Origin: Kitasatospora herbaricolor
GTDB lineage: Bacteria; Actinomycetota; Actinomycetes; Streptomycetales; Streptomycetaceae
Direction of reading: 5' to 3'
Length of the DNA: 64,000 bases
Assembly (NCBI RefSeq): GCF_030813695.1
Contig: NZ_JAUSVA010000002.1
Coordinates: 8,021,501 to 8,085,500 of the forward strand
Made by a program: the position numbers and the translations under genes. Of this stretch, positions 51,652-59,632 are shown piece after piece (position 1 is the first letter of the stretch; each line of letters starts with the position of its first letter). Below the pieces are notes generated by a model that was not told the DNA's origin, searched no databases, and was given only the letters and a program-made list of their open reading frames with translations.

Positions 51652-52446
51652 ATGACCACGCCCGCACCCGCCACCGGCAGCACCGCCCTCACCTCTGCCG
51701 CCTTCACGGCGAAGGCCGCGCCCACCGTCATCGTCACCGGTTCGTCCAGCGGCATCGGCCTGGACATCGCCCGCGGCTTCCTGGAGCAGGGCGCCAACGT
51801 GGTGCTCAACGGCCGCGACCCCGAGCGGCTCGCCAAGGCCGCCGCGCTGCTGGGGCAGCCGGACCGGGTCGCCCCGGTGGTGGGCGGCATCGGCGCCGCG
51901 GCCACCGGCGAGGCCCTGGTCCGTACGGCGGTCGAGCGCTTCGGCCGGGTCGACGTGCTGGTGAACAACGCCGGCACCTTCGCCGCGAAGCCGTTCACCG
52001 ACGTCACCGAGGAGGAGCTGGACGGCTTCCTGAACGGCAACCTCAAGGGCACCTACCTGACCACCCAGGCCGTGGTGCGCCGGCTGCGCGCCCAGGGCGA
52101 GGGCGGCAGCATCGTCAACATCGGCACCGTCCTGGTGGAGCACGCCATCGGCGGCTTCCCGGCCTCGGCTCCGGTGGTCAGCAAGGGCGGCGTGCACGCC
52201 CTGACCGTCAGCCTCGCGGCCGAACTCGCGGCCGACGGCATCCGGGTCAACCTGGTGGCGCCGGGCATCGTGCGGACCCCGCTGCACACGGGCGCCGACG
52301 TGGACGCCTACGGCGCTCTCGCCCTGCTCGACCGGGTCGGCGAGGCCTCCGAGGTCACGGACGCGGTGCTGTACCTGGCGGGCGCGGCCTTCACCACCGG
52401 GCACGTGCTGCGGGCCGACGGCGGCTACGTCACCGGCCGGTCCTGA
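51652..52446 (+). CDS. Short-chain dehydrogenase/reductase-like protein lacking the catalytic Tyr
   Basis: This 264-residue Rossmann protein has the cofactor turn TGSSSGIG (29-36), VLVNNAG (102-108) and the C-terminal FTTGHVLRADGGYVTG of classical SDRs. The active-site segment reads PASAPVVSKGG (170-180): Lys178 is present, but Pro174 occupies the Tyr position, and SIVNIGT lacks the usual catalytic Ser. It may bind NAD(P) without normal redox chemistry, or use an altered mechanism. GGAGG precedes ATG 51652; the frame is open to 51577. It is divergent from the LysR gene, its probable regulator. Confidence 0.88.
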   Translation: MTTPAPATGSTALTSAAFTAKAAPTVIVTGSSSGIGLDIARGFLEQGANVVLNGRDPERLAKAAALLGQPDRVAPVVGGIGAAATGEALVRTAVERFGRVDVLVNNAGTFAAKPFTDVTEEELDGFLNGNLKGTYLTTQAVVRRLRAQGEGGSIVNIGTVLVEHAIGGFPASAPVVSKGGVHALTVSLAAELAADGIRVNLVAPGIVRTPLHTGADVDAYGALALLDRVGEASEVTDAVLYLAGAAFTTGHVLRADGGYVTGRS

Positions 52447-52466
52447 GCCCGCTCATTGACGACTGC

Positions 52467-52494
52467 CCGTGGCCGGCCGACCGGCCGGCCACGG
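52467..52494. terminator. Terminator of the SDR gene
   Basis: CCGTGGCCGGCC (52467-52478) and GGCCGGCCACGG (52483-52494) pair perfectly around GACC, 21 bases after the stop. Confidence 0.75.
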
Positions 52495-52713
52495 CTGTCT
52501 CAGGGCCCGGCCGAATGTGTGGTTCGAACCGTTCGACGCGATGCCTTGCGCGGACGGGCCGGTGAAGACCCTGGTCGGTCCGACGCCGACGCCTGAGCGC
52601 CGCCGTGGACACGGTGCTCCTGGTGGTCGGACAACGGCGACAGCGGGTGCACCAGGGAACGCGGGCGCTTGCCCGTGTCGTTGGTCCACGGGAGAGGCCG
52701 GAGAGGAGCGTCC

Positions 52714-53226
52714 GTGAAGACACGGCAGCGGGACCGAAGTGCACCCGAACCGCAGGCGCCTTGGAACGAGGTCAGGCCACGGCTGTGGCTGGGCGGGCAC
52801 TTCTGGGCGGCCTCTGACGGTCAGGTGCGGACCGCCGTGGTCGGTGCGGAGTTCGACCTGGTCATCAGCCTGTTCACCCGACCGGCCCACGGACCGGACC
52901 CCGGGGTCGAGCATCTGATCAGCGAGATGCCGGACGGTCCGCTCACGGCCGGGCAAATCCACTCGGTCCAACAGTTGGCCCTCCGTGCCGCGGAGGCCGT
53001 ACGGACTGACCGCATCGTTCTCGTTCGGTGCCACGCCGGCTACAACCGCTCCGGCCTCGTCGTCGCCCAGACTCTGATCGAGCTGGGCCAGGAGCCCGCC
53101 GACGCCGTCGCGCTCATCCGGCAGAAGCGATCGCCCTGGGCCCTGAACAATCAGACCTTCGAGCAGTACCTCACCGCCGGACTGGACGTCGCCCGTCTCC
53201 TGGCCGGACTCGAAACCCTCACCTGA
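52714..53226 (+). CDS. Dual-specificity/tyrosine-phosphatase-like protein
   Basis: This 170-residue cytoplasmic protein carries the cysteine-phosphatase loop RCHAGYNRSG (Cys106, Arg112; CX5R). EMPDGP (Asp74) is a candidate general acid. The start PWNEVRPRLWLGGHFWA is typical of dual-specificity phosphatase folds. The C-terminal helix SPWALNNQTFEQYL matches the PTP family ending. It could dephosphorylate protein Tyr or another phosphoester; the substrate is not readable. The start GTG 52714 follows GAGAGGAG; the frame opens earlier at 52669 without support. Confidence 0.82.
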   Translation: MKTRQRDRSAPEPQAPWNEVRPRLWLGGHFWAASDGQVRTAVVGAEFDLVISLFTRPAHGPDPGVEHLISEMPDGPLTAGQIHSVQQLALRAAEAVRTDRIVLVRCHAGYNRSGLVVAQTLIELGQEPADAVALIRQKRSPWALNNQTFEQYLTAGLDVARLLAGLETLT

Positions 53227-53464
53227 CCCGCATCCGCAGAGGTTGAGATCAAGCTCAGGAGGCAATCGGGGCGCGGGTCAGGAAGCCGTGGAACGCCGAT
53301 GGCTGCGGCGCCGGCGCCGGCTTCCAGGAGCGGTCGACGGCAGGGCGCTCCGCAGATGTCGCCGAGGATGGCGAGCACCGGAGTCGGCTCCGCAATGGGC
53401 GGCCCGCCCGGAGAGCGTGTGGAAGTCGGTGGAGCGGTGCGTCGGAGTGGGTCATGATCCGCTC

Positions 53465-53827
53465 ATGGAGCGTGTCATCGATCTTGATCAGGCAGCGGCA
53501 GCAATCGCTGAGCGGACCGCGCGATGGGTGGCGGCCGGTCTCAAGGTGGAGCAGGTGACGTGGCGGGACGAAACCGCGTCGTGGCCTCAGCGGCTGGAGA
53601 CTGACAGAACTCGCGTGCGTGATCCCGATTCCGTCGGCGTGCTCATCTCCGGCCCGGGGGACGCTCAGCTGTCCGTGGTGGTGTTCCGGGGCGGCTGGGC
53701 CGACGTGGACTACTTCGACGGCCTCGACGACGCCGGACCGATACCGGCGTTCGACATCTCATCATCAGCGGCCTTCGGCACCCAGCTCGATCAGTGGGTG
53801 CCGCGGGTCTTCGGGAATCTCGGCTAG
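53465..53827 (+). CDS. Hypothetical protein, about 120 residues
   Basis: I do not recognise the family. The protein begins MERVIDLDQAAAAIAERTAR and contains LISGPGDAQLSVVVFRGGWA then DVDYFDGLDDAGPIPAFDIS. It is acidic, with no signal or membrane segment. Size and composition resemble small immunity-type or cytoplasmic accessory proteins of streptomycetes, but that is only an impression. The start is uncertain: ATG 53465 has no close ribosome site, and in-frame GTG 53447 is an alternative. The 53828-54005 gap after it shows nothing. Confidence 0.55.
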   Translation: MERVIDLDQAAAAIAERTARWVAAGLKVEQVTWRDETASWPQRLETDRTRVRDPDSVGVLISGPGDAQLSVVVFRGGWADVDYFDGLDDAGPIPAFDISSSAAFGTQLDQWVPRVFGNLG

Positions 53828-54005
53828 AGCCGGAGGCCCGGAACCAGTGAACGGTCGCACCTCCCGTCGCGTCCGGCAGTGCGAGGTCGTCACGTCCCAG
53901 CCGTGGGTTGTCCAGGGGATCGACGAGCAGGAGCGCGACTGTCGCCGTCGAGGGCCAGGCTTTGCCGGCGCGCCGCGTGGCGTGCCGGGCCCGAGGTGGT
54001 CGTGA

Positions 54006-54545
54006 TCAGTCGGGCGCGGGCCCCGGGCCGGCGGTGGCGCCGGGTCCGGCTGCCGTGGGTCCCGCGAGCATGTGGTTCTGGAGCCGGATCAGGACATCGG
54101 CGGCCCGGCCGAGTTCACCCGGCGCGGCCTGGGCGAAGGCCTCGGCGAGCAGGTCCCGGCGGGCGGCCCGGACGCGCTCCAGCACCTGCCGGCCGTCCGG
54201 GGTGATCGCGATCATCCCGGACCGGCCGTCGGCCAGGTCGGTTTGCCGGCTGACCAGTTGGTCGGCCTTCAGCCGGCGCAGCTGCAGTGAGACGGTCGAG
54301 ACGTCGACCCGCAGGCAGTCCGCGATGTCGGAGACCCGCATCGCGCCGGCGACGTCGAAGTGTTCCAGCAGCCGCAGGGCGCTCGCTGGTACGTCGCAGC
54401 CGGAGAGGCGGGTCACCTCGGCCCGGGTGTGCCTGCTCTCGCTCCAGCGCACCAGCGCCGAGAGCGCGACCTCCAGGCGGGCCAGTTCCGGTGCGGCGGC
54501 GGGTTCGACCGGCGTCGCGCCGGACGCCGTCCTGGATGAGGTCAT
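54006..54545 (-). CDS. MarR-family transcriptional regulator
   Basis: This 179-residue regulator has a winged helix: VPASALRLLEHFDVAGAMRV, then SDIADCLRVDVSTVSLQLRRL (about 52-93), and a wing LVSRQTDLADGRSGMIAITP. C-terminal dimer helices are followed by an Ala/Gly/Pro tail. It is divergent from the SDR-like gene at 54802, with an AT-rich control region between, so it probably represses that gene and itself in response to a small molecule. Confidence 0.9.
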   Translation of the reverse strand: MTSSRTASGATPVEPAAAPELARLEVALSALVRWSESRHTRAEVTRLSGCDVPASALRLLEHFDVAGAMRVSDIADCLRVDVSTVSLQLRRLKADQLVSRQTDLADGRSGMIAITPDGRQVLERVRAARRDLLAEAFAQAAPGELGRAADVLIRLQNHMLAGPTAAGPGATAGPGPAPD

Positions 54546-54670
54546 CCACCCAGGCTACAAGGCCCGGGTGGCCCTGATCCTCCGCTCCGTCGTTCCCGTG
54601 CCGGGCGGTCCGCCCCGGGGCCCCCGAAGGCTGGCGGCCCGTCAGATGTGGCTGTTGCCCGCCGCATTGG

Positions 54671-54705
54671 GATCTGCTTTGATTGCTAAAACTAAATATT
54701 CAGGG
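54671..54705. promoter_or_regulatory. AT-rich divergent control region, probable MarR target
   Basis: A 35-bp island with TTTGATTGCTAAAACTAAA and TATTC stands out in very GC-rich DNA between the MarR and SDR genes. It contains an imperfect inverted repeat (TTTNNTT/AANNAAA). It lies about 100 bp before the SDR-like start. Confidence 0.5.
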
Positions 54706-54801
54706 CTCCCGCACCGGGCGGCCCGCCTCCGCACCGCCGACGGCGCTCGTGCCGCACCTGTCGGCACGAGTCCCCGGCCGCCGGCCGGCCGAGAGGGAAC
54801 C

Positions 54802-55629
54802 ATGGCCACAGCAGTCATCACGGGCGGGACCGACGGCATCGGCCGGGCCCTCGCCGACACCTACCTGGAGCGCGGCCACGACGTGCTGGTCCTCGGCACC
54901 AGCGCCGAGAAGGGACGGGCCTTCGTGGACGCCGCCGCCCGGAGCGGCGCGGGGGACCGGGCCCGTTTCGTACGGGCCGACCTGAGCCTGGTGGCGGAGA
55001 ACCGCCGCGTCATCGACCTGATCACCGAGACCTGCCCGGCGGTCGACGTCCTGGTCCTGGGGGCGCGTTACCACCGCTCGACACGGGTGGAGACCCCCGA
55101 CGGGTTCGAGAGCAACTTCGCGCTGTTCTACCTCAGCCGATTCCTGCTCAGTCACGGGCTGGTGGAGCTCCTCGGCCGCGCCGAGCGGGGGACCGTGCTC
55201 AACTTCGGCGGCGCGGGCCTCACCGGCCCGGTCCGCTGGAACGACCTCCAGCTGCGCCGGAACTATCCCGGCACCGGGGCCCTCGGCCACGGCGGGGCGC
55301 TCTGCGACCTCCTCGGGGTGCACTTCGGCAGGGTCCACCGCGACACCCCGATCCGCTACGTGCTCGACCACCCCGGGGTGGTCGCCACCAGCTTCGCCGG
55401 CGAGTACGACAGCTCGACGGCGGCGCACGTCGACCGGCTCCGGACGTCGGGCAAGCCGGTCTCGCTGGCCGTCGCCCAGATCCTGCCTTTCCTGGACGCC
55501 CCGCCCGCCCGGCTCACGGCGGTGCTGGAGGGCCGGCGGGTCAGCACCGAGGGCCCGGGGTTCGACCCCCGGGACGCCGCCCGCCTGCACCAGGAGACCG
55601 AGAAGCTGCTGGCCGGCCTGCCCCACTGA
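54802..55629 (+). CDS. SDR-like Rossmann protein without the YxxxK active site
   Basis: This 275-residue protein has the nucleotide turn ITGGTDGIG (6-14) and follows the SDR order through VDVLVLGARYHRS and RGTVLNFGGAGLTG. The region that should hold YxxxK reads GTGALGHGGALCDLLG, with neither Tyr nor Lys in place. LDHPGVVATSFAG matches the family's post-active-site loop. It may bind a nucleotide and act as a non-catalytic or atypical reductase. GAGAGGG precedes ATG 54802. Its divergent neighbour is a MarR regulator. Confidence 0.85.
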   Translation: MATAVITGGTDGIGRALADTYLERGHDVLVLGTSAEKGRAFVDAAARSGAGDRARFVRADLSLVAENRRVIDLITETCPAVDVLVLGARYHRSTRVETPDGFESNFALFYLSRFLLSHGLVELLGRAERGTVLNFGGAGLTGPVRWNDLQLRRNYPGTGALGHGGALCDLLGVHFGRVHRDTPIRYVLDHPGVVATSFAGEYDSSTAAHVDRLRTSGKPVSLAVAQILPFLDAPPARLTAVLEGRRVSTEGPGFDPRDAARLHQETEKLLAGLPH

Positions 55630-55659
55630 GGCCTGCCCACCGAGGCGTGCCCGGCTGAC

Positions 55660-55684
55660 GCCCGCCCGGGCGCCCCGGGCGGGC
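55660..55684. terminator. Hairpin between convergent SDR-like and UspA genes
   Basis: GCCCGCCCGG (55660-55669) pairs with CCGGGCGGGC (55675-55684). It can serve both convergent transcripts. Confidence 0.6.
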
Positions 55685-55746
55685 GGGCCCGGGATGCCCG
55701 CACCCGCTCGGTGGGCAGACGCTTCCCGGGGCGGGGCCCGTCCGGT

Positions 55747-56604
55747 TCAGTCGGCCGGCACCACGGCCACCGGGCACTCGGCGTGCTGGACGACGGCCTG
55801 GCTGGTGGACCCGAGGCGGCCCAGCGGACCGCGCGGCTCGCCCCGGCGCCCCACCACGACCAGCTGGTGCTCCCGGGAGGCCGCCACCAGCTCCTTGGCC
55901 GGGGTGGCCCGCAGCGAGGTGGTGCTGACCGGGGTGCCGGGGAAGCGCTCGCGCCAGTCGGCCAGCACCTCGGCCAGCAGGCGGTCGTGGTCCGCCTCGA
56001 TGTGCCCCTCCTCGTAGACCAGGGGCAGCTCGTGGCCCGGGCCGCTGATCAGGGGGTAGGTCCAGGTGTGCAGGGCCAGCAGTGGGAGGTCGCGTCGCTG
56101 GGCCGCCTCGAACGCGAAGGTGAGCGCGGGGTCGTCGTGACCGTTGCCCTGGACCCCCACCACCACCCCGCCCTTGCCGGGGCCGTGCGCCGCCGGGTGG
56201 ACCACGACCACCGGGCAGCCGGCGTTCGCGGTGGCGTGCAGGGTGGTGGAGCCCAGCAGGAGCCGCGTGAAACCGCCGGACCCGCGCGCGCCGACCGCCA
56301 GGAGCGCCGCCCGCTTGGAGCCCGCGGCGAGGGCCTCGCGGGCGTGGTCGTCGACCAGCTCGGTCGTCACGCTCAGGCCGGGACGGCGGCCGAGGGCCTG
56401 CTCGCGCGCCGAGGCGAGCAGCCGTTCCCCGTCCTGCTGGGCGACCCGCAACTCCTGCCCGGCCGGCACCCGCGAGGTCTCGCCGAACCAGGCGTGCAGG
56501 ACGTGCAGCGGCCGGGAGCGCAGCCAGGCCTCGTCGGCGGCCCAGTCGAGCGCGTGCCGGCTCGATTCCGACGCGTCCACGCCTACGACCACGGGGTCAT
56601 TCAT
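55747..56604 (-). CDS. Tandem universal stress protein (UspA family)
   Basis: This 285-residue cytoplasmic protein contains two Usp domains (about 1-140 and 145-285). Each shows the fold's start (VVVGVDASESSRHALDWAAD; VVVGVQGNG) and an ATP-binding G2xG9xG(S/T) motif (GARGSGGFTRLLLGSTT; GRRGEPRGPLGRLGSTS). Streptomycete relatives bind ATP and respond to oxygen limitation or stress. It is monocistronic by position. Confidence 0.93.
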   Translation of the reverse strand: MNDPVVVGVDASESSRHALDWAADEAWLRSRPLHVLHAWFGETSRVPAGQELRVAQQDGERLLASAREQALGRRPGLSVTTELVDDHAREALAAGSKRAALLAVGARGSGGFTRLLLGSTTLHATANAGCPVVVVHPAAHGPGKGGVVVGVQGNGHDDPALTFAFEAAQRRDLPLLALHTWTYPLISGPGHELPLVYEEGHIEADHDRLLAEVLADWRERFPGTPVSTTSLRATPAKELVAASREHQLVVVGRRGEPRGPLGRLGSTSQAVVQHAECPVAVVPAD

Positions 56605-56748
56605 CGCGGCTCCTCCGGATCCCGGGGACGGTGCGGGGCGACCGGCCGCCCCGGTCGCGGCCGTGGATCCAGGCTAAGCCGCGGCCCGCGCCGGGGCAGC
56701 GCGTAGTCGGCCCGACGGGGGCCGGGCCAAGGGGCGCCGTGGCGGCCG

Positions 56749-57195
56749 GTGGCCCCCGGACCGATCCTGGAGCCGGACGGTGGCAGCGGGCCGCCGACCC
56801 CCCACCCTGGCGAACGCCGACGGGAGCACGACGGGACTTCCGATGGCGCGCCGCGCCCGACCGGGCCCGACCCGGCCGGCGTCGCCCGCTGGATCGCCGC
56901 GCGCCGGGGCCGGCTCGACCTCAGCGAGGACGATCTCGCCGCCCGGGCCGGGATGGCCCCGTCCTGCCTGCGCCACCTAGTCCAGGCCGGGCCGGACTTC
57001 GACCGGGCCGCTTTCCTGCGGATCGCCGCAGGCCTCGGACTCAGCTACGCGGAACTGCTGGAAGGCCGCAGCGGTCCGTCGCCGGGACAGGGCGGGGCGC
57101 CGACCCACCCCGTCCTGGTCCACCTCACCGACGACGAGTGCCGGGACCGGATCGGCGCCGTCGGCCCGGACACCGGCCTGAGCGGCCCGGGCTGA
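56749..57195 (+). CDS. Truncated HTH protein, probable remnant of an HTH-flavin-binding fusion
   Basis: The middle of this 148-residue frame is an XRE-like helix-turn-helix: VARWIAARRGRLDLSEDDLA, ARAGMAPSCLRHLVQAGPDF, AAFLRIAAGLGLSYAELLEG. After a linker comes LVHLTDDECRDRIG, which resembles the start of the pyridoxamine-phosphate-oxidase-like domain in common streptomycete HTH-PNPOx proteins. The frame stops 12 residues later, so that domain is missing. GTG 56749 is only one possible start. It may be a decayed gene or a stand-alone HTH. Confidence 0.5.
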   Translation: MAPGPILEPDGGSGPPTPHPGERRREHDGTSDGAPRPTGPDPAGVARWIAARRGRLDLSEDDLAARAGMAPSCLRHLVQAGPDFDRAAFLRIAAGLGLSYAELLEGRSGPSPGQGGAPTHPVLVHLTDDECRDRIGAVGPDTGLSGPG

Positions 57196-57382
57196 ACCGC
57201 CGGCATCCGCCGTGCGGGAGCAGCGTCCTGCTCCGTGGAGTCGATCGCCGGGTCGTGGTGGTGGCGGTGGTGGTCGAGCCCGGGATCACCGCCCCGGCCG
57301 GGTGCACCGGCCGTCGGTGCGGTCCGGGCCGGTGCCGCCGGGGCGGTTCGGCGGCTCGCCGTCCGCAGCCCCCGCGCCCGGT

Positions 57383-57475
57383 TCACCCGGTCGGGGTGAC
57401 CGCGGCCAGGCGGGCCTCGAAGCCGTCGAGAAGGGCCCGGAGGCCGAACTCGAAGCCGCTGCGGGACGACCGGCC
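57383..57475 (-). pseudogene. C-terminal scrap of a TetR-family regulator
   Basis: On the minus strand this reads RSGFEFGLRALLDGFEARLA and ends AVTPTG-stop (57383-57385). FEFGLxxLLDGxE is the usual end of one TetR group. Nothing upstream continues it; a terminator hairpin intervenes at 57482. The rest of 57196-57529 holds no gene. Confidence 0.5.
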
Positions 57476-57481
57476 CGGGGC

Positions 57482-57523
57482 GGCCGGCCCCGACCCGGCA
57501 CGGGGTGCGGGTCGGGGCCGGCC
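57482..57523. terminator. 15-bp hairpin after the collagenase-like gene
   Basis: GGCCGGCCCCGACCC (57482-57496) is perfectly complementary to 57509-57523, only seven bases beyond the collagenase stop. Confidence 0.7.
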
Positions 57524-57529
57524 GTGGGG

Positions 57530-58531
57530 TCAGGTCAGCAGCCAGCGGCGGAAGTCGGCGTCGTAGCGGGTTCCGATGGTCTGCTTGACGTAGCTGCGCG
57601 CCGTCTGCCAGGAGCCGGTGCGGTAGTACCCGAGGATCTTCGCCACGTCGGCGGGGTGGTTCTCCACCAGGTAGTAGACGGCCAGGTAGCCCCAGGCGTA
57701 GATCCGGTTCTGGTCGTTCTGCTGCGTGGTGTCGAACAGGCTGCTCAGTGCGTAGGTCTGCTTCGACGCCTCGCCGGCGGCCCAGGAGTTGAACACGCCC
57801 CGGTAGCCGTAGGAGACGTACTCGGCCAGGCCTTCGATCCACCACAGGGTGGGCGTGGAGACGTTGGCGTTCCAGTCGCCGTACATGTCGTACCGGCCGT
57901 CGAGGTAGTGCGTGTACTCGTGGTTGAGGTTCACCACCGCGAAGGTCTGCGCGGTCTCGTCGCGGTAGGCGACGAAGCGGGCCTGGTTCCCCGTCGCCGC
58001 GGGGTTGCCCTCCAGGTACACCCCGCCGTTGTTGGTGCTCACCCCGTAGAGACTTCCGGCCAGCCGCACGTACTCCGCGCGGGAGTCGAACACGACCACC
58101 TCCAGGGAGGTGTTGCGGTCGTCCCGGACGGGTTGCCCGCCGTCCTTGACCACACTGTGGAACCAGGCGTCCTGTCCGGCGAGGCTGTCGCAGGTGTTCT
58201 TGAGATCCTGGGCGGTCATCCGCTGGGCCCGGATGCGCAGCGTGGCACTGCAGGTGTGGTTGACGGGGAGGGTGGCATCGGCCGCCTGCGTCGCGACCGG
58301 GCCCGCCACGCCGACCCGGTCGGGCAGCGGCGCGGCACCGGGTGCTCCCGGGTGCGGCACGGAGCCCAGCGGGGCCTGGGCGCCGGCCGGCCCGGTGACG
58401 CCCGTGGCGGTCCCGACGGCGGCGGTGGCCGAGGCCGGGACGGCCATGACGGCGGTGGCGGCGCACATCGCCAGCAGCGACACCGCGGCCTGTACGAGGG
58501 ACCGTCTGAACGGTATGTCGGACCTGGACAT
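57530..58531 (-). CDS. Secreted M9-type collagenase-like metalloprotease
   Basis: This 333-residue exported protein has a signal peptide (about 1-36, RRSLVQAAVSLLAMCAATAV). The zinc motif LNHEYTHYLDGRYDMYGDW (His204, Glu205, His208) and downstream Glu in WWIEGLAEYVSYG match the catalytic subdomain of bacterial collagenases (M9). The protein is much shorter than Vibrio or Clostridium enzymes: it lacks the large activator domain and the C-terminal PKD and binding domains. It may be a general peptidase. ATG 58531 has AAGGAG five bases upstream; the frame is open to 58666. Confidence 0.88.
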   Translation of the reverse strand: MSRSDIPFRRSLVQAAVSLLAMCAATAVMAVPASATAAVGTATGVTGPAGAQAPLGSVPHPGAPGAAPLPDRVGVAGPVATQAADATLPVNHTCSATLRIRAQRMTAQDLKNTCDSLAGQDAWFHSVVKDGGQPVRDDRNTSLEVVVFDSRAEYVRLAGSLYGVSTNNGGVYLEGNPAATGNQARFVAYRDETAQTFAVVNLNHEYTHYLDGRYDMYGDWNANVSTPTLWWIEGLAEYVSYGYRGVFNSWAAGEASKQTYALSSLFDTTQQNDQNRIYAWGYLAVYYLVENHPADVAKILGYYRTGSWQTARSYVKQTIGTRYDADFRRWLLT

Positions 58532-59632
58532 GGTTCTCCTTGGGGGATGCTCCGGCCGGCCGGGAGCAGGTGAAGGCCGGCCGTGGGGTGTGGGGGTGTC
58601 GCGTTCGGCCCGGGGGAAGGCGCAGGTACGAGCGCCAAGTCCGGTGTCCCGCTTGGCCGGAACCATAGGACCGGCCTTGCGGCGGGTTCCATCAGGAAGT
58701 CGGATTTACGGATACGCAGAATTGGCGGCGCTGCGGCCGCGCGGCAGGGGGTACGGCCTGAGCACGGCTTCCGCGGCGCCGCTGATCGGGCGTCACCCGG
58801 CACGGGAGGGCGCGGCTGGACGGAGCGGCCGGGTTTTCGCCCGCGGGAGGATCCGTCCGGTGCACTGCGCGGTCGTCGCCCGGGTGCGGAGCCGGCCGGC
58901 GCGTCCGAGCCCCGGACGCGCCGGGCCGGTCCTGTCGCTCGGGGCCCCGACCAGGCCGTCCCGTCGCCCCTGAACCTCCCCAGCCGGCCCGCCGGTGTCA
59001 GCGGATCGCATTAATGAGGTATCCGGGTCCGCGCCCCTACGGATGGTCGGGGTCCGCGCCGGCACCGTAGATTCCGGCTGTCGGCCGACCGGACGTGCAG
59101 GAGCCACCAGGGGATCCCTGGCCGCCGCCGCGGTCGGCCGACACCTGTGCACGGGCATGCGGACCGAGCTGCGTCACCGACTTCCGGCCTTACCCGGCCG
59201 ACCGGCAGGGCGCACTGCTTCCGGCAGCCGTACGCAGGTGCTCAAGCGGCACCTGCGGGACGGAGGTTCCTCCGCATGCCCGGGCACCCCCCACCCGCCG
59301 ACCACGACCGGTGGGGGCGATCCACCAGGGCCGCCGGCCCGCCGCCGGCCGGACGGCGTGACGGCGCCGCCCGCCGAAGCCCCGCGCGGGGCCGGAGCCT
59401 GGGACGTGTGTCCGCGGACGACGCCCGCACCCCGCCGGGCTCCGAGCGGTGGCGGCGCAGGCGAGGGCGGCGTACCTTTCGGCTGCGTACGGACCGGCTC
59501 CGGGAAGCCGGTGACGGCACAGGACGGCCCGCTGTTGCCCTTGTCACCGGGGCCCTGCCGCCCTTCCATGGGAGTCCCCGGACGCGCCTGAGGCGTGTAC
59601 GGCGACCAGAGACCGAGAACTTGGGCGGTGGC
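58532..59632. other. Intergenic region, about 1.1 kb
   Basis: No gene is clearly supported. The frame of the LuxR gene stays open back to 59147, giving a Pro/Arg-rich sequence without motifs or ribosome site, so I treat it as non-coding. A lower-GC spot (GCATTAATGAGGTAT, 59009-59023) is a candidate promoter area. I see nothing else. Confidence 0.45.

Noticed and set aside
56842..56980. Short frame starting MARRARPGP inside the HTH region.
   Set aside because: It is out of frame with the recognisable helix-turn-helix and is made of Arg/Pro/Ala shadow sequence.
59147..59632. N-terminal extension of the LAL regulator.
   Set aside because: The extension has no recognisable domain and is Arg/Pro-rich like a shadow frame. 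The Walker A position from ATG 59633 is normal for the family.
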